A stretch of 64,000 nucleotides of DNA. Origin: GCA-2722315 sp964415285 (GTDB lineage Bacteria > Pseudomonadota > Gammaproteobacteria > Xanthomonadales > Wenzhouxiangellaceae). This document shows, in pieces, positions 18,740-26,965 of this stretch. The stretch covers positions 1-64,000 of the forward strand of contig CAYPZP010000003.1 of the NCBI GenBank assembly GCA_964415285.1, in the 5' to 3' direction. The notes beneath the pieces are model-generated. The model saw nothing but the letters and a program-made list of their open reading frames with translations, was not told the origin of the DNA and did no database searches. Every line of letters starts with the position of its first letter. Positions within the stretch are counted from its first letter, which is position 1. A program made the translations under genes and the position numbers.

Positions 18740-20011
18740 ATGCACGTCATCGTCATCGGCGCCGGCATCATCGGATCGACCACCGCGCTCGCGCTGACCG
18801 AGCGCGGCGCGCGGGTCACGCTCGTCGATGCAGCCGCCGAAGCCGGTGCCGGCACCAGCTACGCCAACGGCAGCGGCATCACGCCGGGCCACGCCGAACC
18901 CTGGAACCCGCCCGGCACGGCTCGGCGGTTGATCCCGGCGCTGACGCGTCGCGACCAGCCGTGGCGCGTGCACGCAGGAGCCGTTCCGAGGCTCGCCGGC
19001 TGGGGGCTGCAGTTCCTGCACCACGCCAGCCCCGAGCGCTACTACGAAAACGCCCGGCACTGCATCCGGCTCGGCTATTACTCGCGGCGCTGCATGACGG
19101 CGTGGCGGGAGCGCCACGCGTTCGACTACGACCAGCAGCTGAACGGCTCGCTGGAGCTGTACTTCAGCGCCGACTCGCTGACCGAAGCGCTCGAGCTCAG
19201 GCGCCGCATCGACCATCCGGAAATCGAGTTCCGCCGCATCGACACCGACGAACTGCTGCGGCTGGAGCCGGCGCTGGCGCCGGTGGCCGACTCGGTGCAC
19301 GGCGCGCTGCTGTTTCCCGACCACGAATCCGGCGACGCGCGCCGCTTCAGCGCAATCGCCGCCGGACACGCCCGCTCGCTGGGCGCAACGCTGTCGCTGG
19401 ATACGACCGTGGATAAAATCCGCTGCCGTTCTGGCCGCTTCGTCGCGGTTGAAACCGATCGCGGTCCGATCGAAGCCGACGCCTGCCTCGTCGCCGCGGG
19501 TTGCCGAACGCCGGCGCTGCTGAAGCCGCTGGGCGTGAAGGTCCCGATCGCGCCGGTCAAGGGCTATTCGGCCACGATCGCGCTGGAGCACGGCGATCCG
19601 GCGCCGACCATGCCGCTGCTGGACCTGGAGCGGCGCTTCGTCACCGCCCGACTCGGCCCCGATCGGCTGCGCATCGCCGGACTGGCCGAATTCGCCGGCT
19701 TTGATCGGCGCATCGACCCCGAGCGAATCGACTTCCTGCTCGACAGCGCCGCGAAGCTGCTGCCGCGGCTGGCCGATCGTCTGCGACGCGCCGAGGCGAA
19801 CGTCTGGACCGGCCTGCGGCCGATGACCCCGGACGGACCGCCGCTGATCGGACCGACGCCGATCCCGGGCCTGCACCTCAACGCCGGCCACGGCGCGATG
19901 GGATGGACCCAGGGCTGCGGCTCGGCCGAACTGGCCGCCGACGTGGTGCTCGGCAACGCGCCAGCGATCGACCCCGAAGGCCTGCGCGCCGACCGCTGGC
20001 TCGAAAGCTGA
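18740..20011 (+). CDS. D-amino acid dehydrogenase (DadA-type FAD oxidoreductase)
   Basis: A 423-aa DAO-family flavoprotein. The FAD-binding VIVIGAGIIGSTTAL is at the N-terminus. SYANGSGITPGHAEPW matches the DadA-specific segment, and the C-terminal GLRPMTPDGPPLIGPT plus LNAGHGAMGWTQGCGSA are typical. It would oxidatively deaminate D-amino acids to keto acids, passing electrons to the respiratory chain at the inner membrane. No alanine racemase neighbour is present. The ATG at 18740 places the Rossmann motif directly at the start, as in homologues. Confidence 0.88.
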   Translation: MHVIVIGAGIIGSTTALALTERGARVTLVDAAAEAGAGTSYANGSGITPGHAEPWNPPGTARRLIPALTRRDQPWRVHAGAVPRLAGWGLQFLHHASPERYYENARHCIRLGYYSRRCMTAWRERHAFDYDQQLNGSLELYFSADSLTEALELRRRIDHPEIEFRRIDTDELLRLEPALAPVADSVHGALLFPDHESGDARRFSAIAAGHARSLGATLSLDTTVDKIRCRSGRFVAVETDRGPIEADACLVAAGCRTPALLKPLGVKVPIAPVKGYSATIALEHGDPAPTMPLLDLERRFVTARLGPDRLRIAGLAEFAGFDRRIDPERIDFLLDSAAKLLPRLADRLRRAEANVWTGLRPMTPDGPPLIGPTPIPGLHLNAGHGAMGWTQGCGSAELAADVVLGNAPAIDPEGLRADRWLES

Positions 20012-20017
20012 ACGATA

Positions 20018-20046
20018 TTGACAGGATCGCGCAAGCGGGAGAAAAT
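20018..20046 (+). promoter_or_regulatory. Promoter of tRNA-Met
   Basis: A perfect -35 ttgaca (20018-20023), a 17-nt spacer and a -10-like gaaaat (20041-20046). The predicted start about 9 nt before the mature tRNA and a GC-rich discriminator fit a stable-RNA promoter. Confidence 0.7.
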
Positions 20047-20061
20047 AATGGGCTTGCCCGT

Positions 20062-20138
20062 GGCTACGTAGCTCAGCTGGTTAGAGCACAGCACTCATAA
20101 TGCTGGTGTCGGTGGTTCAAGTCCACCCGTAGCCACCA
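20062..20138 (+). tRNA. tRNA-Met (CAT), elongator
   Basis: A complete 77-nt cloverleaf. The acceptor stem GGCTACG/CGTAGCC, D arm GCTC/GAGC, anticodon stem CAGCA/TGCTG with loop CTCATAA (anticodon CAT), T arm GGTGG/CCACC and encoded CCA are all present. The acceptor is identical to that of the Escherichia coli elongator tRNA-Met and lacks the C1 mismatch of the initiator. tRNA-Ile2, also CAT, is less likely given the acceptor stem. Confidence 0.97.
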
Positions 20139-20397
20139 TTTCCCCCTTCGACGACCCCGGCGGGGCCGGAATCCGGCGCCGCGGGCGGCATCGCACTTCA
20201 CCATCTCGCGCCGCGCTGCGCGGCGGCGATTCGAAAAACCGGCCCGCCAATCCGCCATCCGGCGGGCAAACATCGAGCAGGGTCCGGCGAACGGCCGTCA
20301 CGGCCGTCACGGTCGGCGCGACAGGCGCTCGATCGGCTATCGATCGGCGCGCGCCGGCTCTCCGGCACCCGCCGACCGCGCAGCCAAGCGGCGAGTT

Positions 20398-21297
20398 TCA
20401 GCCCCCGACCGAAAACCGCCCCGACATCACAGGCACCGCGCTGCCGCCCACCCGCAACCGCTCGACCGTGCCGCTGCGCACATCGAACCGCACGCGAATT
20501 CGCGACGGCCGACCCATTTCCACGCCCTGCTCCACGACCCAGTCGTGAGCACCTTCGACCAGCTCGCCCGCGGCCAGCACCTGCCCCGGCAATGCGGCGG
20601 CCGCCGAGCCGGTGGCCGGATCCTCGTCCACGCCGATGTGCGGGGCGAACATGCGCACGTGCCAGTCGGCATCGGCCGAACCATCGCCGACCGGCGCGTA
20701 CAGCAGCAGCCCGCATTCGTGCTCGATGCCCAGCGCGCGCCAGGCCGCGGTATCGAGCCGGGCACCGCGCACGATTTCCAGCGGCGCGCGGGCGTAGACG
20801 AAGTCGATACCGGCACCGACGCGGCGGGGCCGGTGCGCGGACGAATCCACGCCACCTTGGGGCAGCCCCAGCGCAGCTTCGATTCGCGCGGGCTCGGGGC
20901 CGGCGCCGACGATCTCGGGCCGATTGGGATTGTCGAACTCGGCCGATGGAACGGATTGCCCGTTCCCGAGGGTCACCGGGAAGCGACCGGCGTCGAGGTC
21001 CAGCAGCAGTTGTCCGCCGATCCGCCGGCGCCGGGCAATCGCGCAGGCCGCGCCGACGGTCGGGTGGCCGGCGAACGGTAGCTCGCCGCCGGGCGTGAAG
21101 ATGCGCAGGCGCGCATCGGCGTCGCCGGTGCGCGGCGCGACCACGAACACGCTTTCGGAATAATCGAACTCGCGCGCGATCGCGAGCATCGTCGATGAAT
21201 CCAGCCCGTCGGCATCGAACAGCACCGCCAGCGGGTTCCCGGCGAAGCGCCGGTCGGTGAATACATCCCAGGTTTCGAATTCGATGGTGTTGCGCAA
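20398..21297 (-). CDS. PhzF family isomerase-like protein
   Basis: A 299-aa member of the PhzF (phenazine biosynthesis-like, diaminopimelate-epimerase fold) family. DVFTDRRFAGNPLAV, the catalytic Glu in YSESVFV, FTPGGELPFAGHPTVG and DEDPATGSAAAALPG are all present. No phenazine genes are nearby, so the role is probably a housekeeping isomerisation or detoxification. No ATG exists near the conserved N-terminus; I chose TTG at 21297 because GGGGAG lies about 6 nt upstream and the protein then starts a few residues before the family core. Further upstream codons look non-coding. Confidence 0.87.
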   Translation of the reverse strand: MRNTIEFETWDVFTDRRFAGNPLAVLFDADGLDSSTMLAIAREFDYSESVFVVAPRTGDADARLRIFTPGGELPFAGHPTVGAACAIARRRRIGGQLLLDLDAGRFPVTLGNGQSVPSAEFDNPNRPEIVGAGPEPARIEAALGLPQGGVDSSAHRPRRVGAGIDFVYARAPLEIVRGARLDTAAWRALGIEHECGLLLYAPVGDGSADADWHVRMFAPHIGVDEDPATGSAAAALPGQVLAAGELVEGAHDWVVEQGVEMGRPSRIRVRFDVRSGTVERLRVGGSAVPVMSGRFSVGG

Positions 21298-21377
21298 CAG
21301 CGTCTCCCCGGCGGATGATGCGGAATCCCGTGACGGCGCGGCACGCCGATATTTCCCCTTTTCGTGCTGAAAGGGCG

Positions 21378-21553
21378 TATAGTTCGACGAGCTGCAGAAG
21401 ACAGCAGTGGTCGACTTTGAACGTATCCTCCGAGATCCCCCCTCAAACTCCGCCATTTCCTGACATCGCCTCCTTCGAGGCGCAGCAAGCAGCACATCCG
21501 GGTTTTCCTTCGAAGGAGCCCGTCATTCAATCTATACAAGAGTACAAGATCAA
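21378..21553 (+). promoter_or_regulatory. Putative promoter and long leader of the cold-shock gene
   Basis: A -10-like tatagt (21378-21383) lies about 170 nt before the cold-shock protein ATG. Long 5' leaders that refold with temperature are typical of csp mRNAs. No strong Shine-Dalgarno is seen next to the ATG; the nearest purine run is AAGAG about 10 nt upstream. Confidence 0.35.
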
Positions 21554-21763
21554 ATGTCCAATACGACAGGAACAGTGAAGTGGTTCAACGATGCCAAGGG
21601 TTTCGGCTTCATCTCGCAGGATAACGGCGGCAAGGACGTGTTCGTGCATTTCAGCGCGCTGACCGGCTCGGGCTTCAAGAGCCTGGCCGAAGGTCAGAAG
21701 GTCACGTTCGACGTGACCGACGGCGCCAAGGGCCCGCAGGCCTCGAACGTCGTCACGATCTGA
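21554..21763 (+). CDS. CspA-family cold-shock protein
   Basis: A 69-aa OB-fold nucleic-acid chaperone. RNP1 (KGFGFIS) and RNP2 (VFVHFSAL) are intact, and length and charge match CspA/CspD-type proteins. It binds single-stranded RNA/DNA in the cytoplasm and melts mRNA structure, often at low temperature or in stationary phase. It is a monocistronic unit closed by a strong terminator 30 nt downstream. Confidence 0.96.
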   Translation: MSNTTGTVKWFNDAKGFGFISQDNGGKDVFVHFSALTGSGFKSLAEGQKVTFDVTDGAKGPQASNVVTI

Positions 21764-21792
21764 CCGAAGCCGCAACACTGCACTATCGGAAG

Positions 21793-21815
21793 ACCCCGCC
21801 GCGTGCGGGGTTTTT
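21793..21815 (+). terminator. Intrinsic terminator of the cold-shock gene
   Basis: A 7-bp stem accccgc / gcggggt with a 5-nt loop leads into a run of five T. Confidence 0.88.
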
Positions 21816-21941
21816 CTTGCCTGAATCCGGCGCGGACATCCCCCATGTCCGTCGACGCGCAGGTCCGCGGGAACACTCGCCGCAACGGCACTCGCGCTAT
21901 CCTGACCCGGCATTCAATGACCGACTGCGAGTGAATCCAAT

Positions 21942-22748
21942 ATGCGTGATTACAGCGACGGCGACGCTTCCCTGCAACCCGCCTCCGATCGTGCGCACAG
22001 GGCACTGGCGCGTCGCATCCTGGCGATGCTCGATCTGACCCGTCTCGAAGACGACGCCGGCGATACCGAGGTGCGCGCGCTGTGCCGGCGCGCCGATACC
22101 GCGTTCGGCACGCCGGCGGCGGTATGCGTCTATCCCCGGTTCGTGGCCGCCGCGCGCGAGGAAATGCGCGACTGCGGTCTGGCCGGCCGGGTCGCGGTGG
22201 CAACGGTCGCCAATTTTCCGGACGGTTCCGCCGAGCCGGAGCGGGCCGCGGCCGAGGCGCGGCGGGCGATCTCGCTGGGGGCCGATGAGATCGACGTGGT
22301 CCTGCCGTGGAAGGCGTTGCGCGACGGCGACGATGCGGTCGGGGCTCGCCTGGTCGAACAATGCCGCGCAGCCACGCCCGGCAAGGTGCTCAAGGTGATC
22401 CTGGAGACCGGCATGCTGTCCGATGTCCGCCGCATTCGGCGCGCCTCGGCAGTGGCGATTGCCGGCGGCGCGGATTTCATCAAGACCTCGACCGGCAAGA
22501 CCGCAGCCGGCGCCTCACCGGAAGCCGCCGAAGCGATGCTGGAGACGATCGTCGAGCACGGCGGACGCTGCGGCATCAAGATCTCCGGCGGTGTGCGCAC
22601 GCTGGAGGATGCGCGCGCCTACGTCGACCTGGCGGCAGACAAGCTGGGCGACGAGTGGGTCCGGCCGGAGCGATTCCGGATCGGCGCGTCGAGCCTGCTC
22701 GACGACCTGCTGGCCGCGCTGGAACCGGTCGAGGATCCGGATCGCTGA
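21942..22748 (+). CDS. deoC: Deoxyribose-phosphate aldolase
   Basis: A 268-aa class I aldolase that splits 2-deoxyribose-5-phosphate into acetaldehyde and glyceraldehyde-3-phosphate. The Schiff-base Lys lies in FIKTSTGKT, and EIDVVLPWKAL, KVILETGML and GIKISGGVRT complete the active site. It heads the operon deoC-deoA-cdd for (deoxy)nucleoside catabolism; its stop overlaps the deoA start (TGATG). Confidence 0.95.
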   Translation: MRDYSDGDASLQPASDRAHRALARRILAMLDLTRLEDDAGDTEVRALCRRADTAFGTPAAVCVYPRFVAAAREEMRDCGLAGRVAVATVANFPDGSAEPERAAAEARRAISLGADEIDVVLPWKALRDGDDAVGARLVEQCRAATPGKVLKVILETGMLSDVRRIRRASAVAIAGGADFIKTSTGKTAAGASPEAAEAMLETIVEHGGRCGIKISGGVRTLEDARAYVDLAADKLGDEWVRPERFRIGASSLLDDLLAALEPVEDPDR

Positions 22749-24088
22749 TGTTGCCGCAGCGCATCATCGCCGCCAAGCGCGACGGCCGGGCGCTGGCGCA
22801 GGCGGAAATCGAAGCCTTCGTGGCCGGCATCACCGACGGCCGTGTCGGCGACGAGCAGCTCGGGGCGTTTGCGATGGCGGTGTTCATCAACGGCATGAAT
22901 CCGGACGAACGCGTGGCGCTGACGCACGCGATGCGCGACTCGGGCCGGGTCATGGCATGGCCGGATCTCGGCGGTCCGGTGCTGGACAAGCATTCCACCG
23001 GCGGCGTCGGCGACGCGGTATCGCTGGTCCTCGGTCCGTGGGTCGCCGCCTGCGGCGGCTACGTCCCGATGATCTCCGGACACGGGCTGGGCCACACCGG
23101 CGGCACGCTGGACAAGCTCGCCGCGATCCCCGGATACGACCCGTTTCCGGATTTCGGCCGGCTCACCGGCATCGTGCGCGAGACCGGCGTCGCGATCATC
23201 GGCCAGACCGACGATCTGGCGCCGGCCGACCGCCGCTTCTACGCGGTGCGCGACGTCACCGCGACGGTCGAGTGCATCCCGCTGATCGTCGCCTCGATCC
23301 TGTCGAAGAAGCTCGCCGAGGGACTCGACGCGCTGGTACTCGACGTCAAGACCGGCAGCGGCAGCGTGCTGGGCGATCTGCCGCGCTGCGTCGAACTGGC
23401 CGAGCTGCTGTGCGAAACCGCCTGCCAGGCCGGCACGAACACCCGTGCGCTGGTCACCGACATGGACCAGGTGCTGGCCCGCTCGGCCGGCAACGCGCTG
23501 GAAGTGCGCGAGTGCATCGCGATCTTCAACCGCGAATTGCGCGACGACCGGATGCTGGCGATCACGCGCGAGCTGGCCATCGAGATGCTGCTGGCCGGCG
23601 GCCTGTTCGCGACCCGCGAGGCCGCGGCGCGGCGACTGGACGCGGCGCTGGAGACCGGCGAGGCCGCCGAGCGCTTCGCGCGCATGGTCGCCGCAATGGG
23701 CGGGCCGAGCGACCTGCTGGAACATCCGGAACGGCACTTCCAGGCCGCGCCCGTGGTCGTCGACGTCGTGCCGGATGCCGCCGGAGTCGTTCGCGCCATG
23801 GACGTGCGCGCGGTCGGCATGGCGGTCGTCGAACTCGGCGGCGGTCGGCATCGGGCCGGCGACCGGATCGACCCGCGCGTCGGCCTGTCGCAGATCGCGG
23901 CGATCGGCGAAGCCGTCGATGCCGATCGGCCACTGGGGCGCGTCCACGCCCGCACCCGCGAAGATGCGCAACGGGCCGCCAATTCGCTGCGCCGCGCGGT
24001 CCGGCTGGCCGAAACCGCGAGCCATCCCGAGCCGATCCGCGCGCGCATCGGCGCAAGCCCGTCGCACCAGGACGAACCGTCGCCATGA
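22748..24088 (+). CDS. deoA: Thymidine phosphorylase
   Basis: A 446-aa pyrimidine nucleoside phosphorylase that converts thymidine or deoxyuridine plus phosphate to the base and deoxyribose-1-phosphate. The signature SGHGLGHTGGTLDKLAAIPG is present, together with DKHSTGGVGDAVS (phosphate-binding) and VKTGSGS. The start overlaps the deoC stop, and the gene ends in an ATGA overlap with cdd. A phosphopentomutase (deoB) is expected for the pathway but is not in this window. Confidence 0.95.
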   Translation: MLPQRIIAAKRDGRALAQAEIEAFVAGITDGRVGDEQLGAFAMAVFINGMNPDERVALTHAMRDSGRVMAWPDLGGPVLDKHSTGGVGDAVSLVLGPWVAACGGYVPMISGHGLGHTGGTLDKLAAIPGYDPFPDFGRLTGIVRETGVAIIGQTDDLAPADRRFYAVRDVTATVECIPLIVASILSKKLAEGLDALVLDVKTGSGSVLGDLPRCVELAELLCETACQAGTNTRALVTDMDQVLARSAGNALEVRECIAIFNRELRDDRMLAITRELAIEMLLAGGLFATREAAARRLDAALETGEAAERFARMVAAMGGPSDLLEHPERHFQAAPVVVDVVPDAAGVVRAMDVRAVGMAVVELGGGRHRAGDRIDPRVGLSQIAAIGEAVDADRPLGRVHARTREDAQRAANSLRRAVRLAETASHPEPIRARIGASPSHQDEPSP

Positions 24089-24495
24089 CCGACCGCATCG
24101 ACCCCGAACTGCTCGAAGCGCTGCGCACCGCGCGCGATCGGGCCTACGCGCCGTATTCGAAATTCCGCGTCGCCGCCGCGATCGAAACGGCCGACGGCTG
24201 CAGCTTCATCGGCTGCAACGTCGAGACCCTTCACTACAAGAGCGTGTGTGCCGAAGCCTCGGCGATCTCGGCGATGATCGGCGCCGGCGAGCGCCGGATC
24301 GGGCGCGTCGTGGTGCTGTCGTCCGGCGACAAACCCTGTCCGCCCTGCGGCGACTGCCGTCAGCGACTGTTCGAATTCGGCGGCCCGGAAACCGAAGTGC
24401 TGCTCATCGACGACGAAGGCCGCATCCGCACGCGCCATGCGCTCGGCGACCTGCTGCCGGCGGCGTTCGGTCCGGATCAGCTCGATCCCGGCTGA
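24085..24495 (+). CDS. cdd: Cytidine deaminase
   Basis: A 136-aa homotetrameric-type deaminase for cytidine and deoxycytidine. The zinc site is CAEASAI (catalytic Glu) and PCPPCGDCRQRL. YAPYSKFRVAAAIE matches the N-terminal substrate loop. It is translationally coupled to deoA and feeds deoxyuridine to that enzyme. Confidence 0.95.
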   Translation: MTDRIDPELLEALRTARDRAYAPYSKFRVAAAIETADGCSFIGCNVETLHYKSVCAEASAISAMIGAGERRIGRVVVLSSGDKPCPPCGDCRQRLFEFGGPETEVLLIDDEGRIRTRHALGDLLPAAFGPDQLDPG

Positions 24496-24649
24496 CGCGC
24501 GGGTCCCAGGGCCGCATTCGTCGCCTCCACCGGGCCGCCGGGCCCAACCGTCGAACGCACGCCGAACGGGCAATCCGGAGCCGGCGCCCGGCTTGGAGTA
24601 CCATCGAAATGGTAGCCACATGTACCGGCGAAACGCCAACGGAGGGCGC

Positions 24650-25312
24650 ATGAGCGACAAGAGACGCAACTTCGTGGTTCTCGGATTGGGAACATTCGGC
24701 CGCACCATCGCCAGCGAACTGGCCAGCTTCGGCAACTACGTGCTCGGCGTCGATCGCGACGAGTCCTGCGTCAACGCCGTGATGGACGAACTGTCCGAGG
24801 CCGTGATCTGTGACAGCCGCGACGAGGAAGCGCTGCGAGAAGCCGGCGTCGACGCCTACGACGTGGCCATCGTGACCATCGGCGAGGACATCGAGGCCAG
24901 CGTCCTGACGACGATGAATCTCAAGCTGCTCGGCCTCGACGAGATCTGGGCCAAGGCCGACAGCCGGACGCACCACCGGATCCTGAGCAAGCTCGGTGCC
25001 GATCGCGTCATCCATCCGGAGCAGGAAACCGGCCAGCACATCGCGCAGATGCTGCACAATCCGCTGGTTCGCGATTACCTCAGCCTGGGCAACGGCTATC
25101 ACATCGTCGACCTGAGCGTGCCGGAGAAGCTGCACGGCGAGCGCCTGGAAGCCCTGAATATCGAAAAGCACGAGAAGCTGCGCTGCCTGGGCATCATGCG
25201 CGGCTCGAAATACCTGTCCTTCGATGAACCCTCGACGGTACTGGAGGAAGACGACAAACTTCTGGTGCTGGGTCAGCGCGAGGAACTGATGACGTTCAGC
25301 GAAAGCCTCTGA
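24650..25312 (+). CDS. ktrA: KtrA/TrkA-type potassium channel regulatory protein
   Basis: A 220-aa cytoplasmic RCK protein. The TrkA-N Rossmann domain (VLGLGTFGRTIASELA, acidic VDRDESC) binds nucleotide, and the TrkA-C domain (about 140-220) follows. It forms the ring that gates the membrane subunit encoded 13 nt downstream. GGAGGG lies close to the ATG. The single Rossmann copy makes it KtrA-like rather than the double-length TrkA of enteric bacteria. Confidence 0.92.
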   Translation: MSDKRRNFVVLGLGTFGRTIASELASFGNYVLGVDRDESCVNAVMDELSEAVICDSRDEEALREAGVDAYDVAIVTIGEDIEASVLTTMNLKLLGLDEIWAKADSRTHHRILSKLGADRVIHPEQETGQHIAQMLHNPLVRDYLSLGNGYHIVDLSVPEKLHGERLEALNIEKHEKLRCLGIMRGSKYLSFDEPSTVLEEDDKLLVLGQREELMTFSESL

Positions 25313-25325
25313 CGACCTGCTGATC

Positions 25326-26672
25326 ATGCAATTCCCGCTGCTGTCCGGCCTGGCCCGCCGCACCATCGCCCTGCCGCCGTCGGGCATCCTGGTCGTGACC
25401 TACGTCACGCTGATTGCCGCCGGCAGCGCCCTGTTGATGCTGCCGGCGATGACAACCGCCTCGATTTCGTGGTCCGATGCGATGTTCACGGCCGCTTCCG
25501 CAGTCACGGTCACCGGGCTGGTGGTGGTCGAAACCGGCGCCGATTTCACCTTCATCGGACAGCTCGTCATCCTGTTGCTGATCCAGCTCGGCGGCCTGGG
25601 AATCGTCACGTTCGCGGTGCTGATCCTGTGCATGCTGGGCCTGCCGGTCGGCCTGTCGCACCGCATCTACCTGCGCGACGAACTCAGCCAGACTTCGATG
25701 GCCGACCTGCTGCCGCTGGCGCTGGTGGTGTTGCGCGTGGTGGTGATCTTCGAGCTCGCCGGCCTGATCCTGCTGGGGTTCGTGTTCGTGCCGGAGTTCG
25801 GCTGGCGCGAAGGGCTCTGGCAGGCGCTGTTCCATGCCGTCTCGGCGTTCAACAATGCCGGTTTCGGCCTGTTTCCCGACAGCATGAGCCGATGGGCCAC
25901 GCATCCGCTGGTCAACATCGCAATGCCCCTGCTGATCGTGGTCGGCGGCCTGGGCTTCCATGTGCTGACCGACCTCTACTATCAGCGCCGGTGGCGGAGC
26001 CTTTCCCTGCATACGCGACTGATGCTGGCCGGCACCGCGGCGCTGGCGGCCTGGTCGGTGATCACGTTCGCCGCGATCGAATGGAACAACCCGGCCACGC
26101 TCGGCCAGTTCACGACGCTGCACGACCGATTCATGGCCAGCGTCTTCCAGGCCTTGACCACACGCACCGCCGGTTTCAACACGCTCGACATCTCGGCGCT
26201 GGAGCCGGGCAGCCATTCATTGTTCATCCTGCTGATGCTGATCGGCGGTGGCAGCGCATCGACCGCCGGCGGCATCAAGGTCACGACCTTCATCGTCGCG
26301 TTGTTGGCGACGCTGGCGTTCCTGCGCCGCCGCACCCATCCGGTGGCGTTCAAGCGCAGCCTCGGCCACGAAGAAGTGATGAAGGTGCTGGCGTTGATTT
26401 CGCTGGCGCTGATGGTCGTGATGACCGCCACCTTCCTGCTGGTGTTGAGCCAGCCCGGCGATTTCCTCGCGCTGCTGTTCGAGGCCGCATCGGCTTTCGG
26501 CACCGTGGGCCTGAGCATGGGCGCGACCGGCGAGCTCGACACGTTCGGACGCGCGATCATCATCGCCCTGATGTTCCTGGGCCGCATCGGGCCGCTGGCG
26601 CTGGGCCTGTTCATGGCCACGCGCCTGACGCCGCGGGTGCGCTACCCGGCCGGGCGGATCTTCATCGGCTAA
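25326..26672 (+). CDS. ktrB: TrkH/KtrB family potassium uptake subunit
   Basis: A 448-aa inner-membrane protein with about ten hydrophobic segments and four pseudo-repeats of the selectivity pore. Pore-loop motifs include ASAVTVTGLVV, AFNNAGFGLFPDSM, TTRTAGFNTLD and EAASAFGTVGLSMG. The length suits KtrB (usually sodium-coupled) better than TrkH. It is in an operon with ktrA. Its last 4 nt overlap the end of the convergent small membrane gene. Confidence 0.93.
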   Translation: MQFPLLSGLARRTIALPPSGILVVTYVTLIAAGSALLMLPAMTTASISWSDAMFTAASAVTVTGLVVVETGADFTFIGQLVILLLIQLGGLGIVTFAVLILCMLGLPVGLSHRIYLRDELSQTSMADLLPLALVVLRVVVIFELAGLILLGFVFVPEFGWREGLWQALFHAVSAFNNAGFGLFPDSMSRWATHPLVNIAMPLLIVVGGLGFHVLTDLYYQRRWRSLSLHTRLMLAGTAALAAWSVITFAAIEWNNPATLGQFTTLHDRFMASVFQALTTRTAGFNTLDISALEPGSHSLFILLMLIGGGSASTAGGIKVTTFIVALLATLAFLRRRTHPVAFKRSLGHEEVMKVLALISLALMVVMTATFLLVLSQPGDFLALLFEAASAFGTVGLSMGATGELDTFGRAIIIALMFLGRIGPLALGLFMATRLTPRVRYPAGRIFIG

Positions 26673-26881
26673 CCGTCGGCGTCGCGCTCACGTCGGGCGG
26701 CGTCCGGATCCGAGGTCTGGTCAGGCACCTGCTCGGCGTCCTCCGTGGCACGTTGCGCCCCGGAGTAGCCGTCCCGGAAACCATCGACGAACGTGAGCGC
26801 GACCAGCACGCCGACGGTCCCGAGCAGTACGAACCCGACGGCCTTGGCGATATCGATCCAGGTGTGTCGCGCGTCACTCAT
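26669..26881 (-). CDS. Small membrane protein of unknown function
   Basis: 70 aa with one hydrophobic segment (about 12-30, AVGFVLLGTVGVLVALTFV) and a highly charged, Asp/Glu/Arg-rich C-terminal tail likely outside the membrane. I do not recognise a family. It is convergent with ktrB (4-nt overlap) and lies 84 nt from the start side of nothing else on its strand, so it is probably monocistronic. Confidence 0.55.
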   Translation of the reverse strand: MSDARHTWIDIAKAVGFVLLGTVGVLVALTFVDGFRDGYSGAQRATEDAEQVPDQTSDPDAARRERDADG

Positions 26882-26965
26882 GGCCGGCTCTCGAAACAAC
26901 TCCGAATAATCCAGCCTAGGCGCGAGCCGCTGCGCATGAACCAATGGTCGCGATCGCCCCGTCGC

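Noticed and set aside
20290..20308. Tandem 9-mer acggccgtc x2 between tRNA-Met and PhzF
   Set aside because: Only two units plus a partial third; too small to be a meaningful repeat array.
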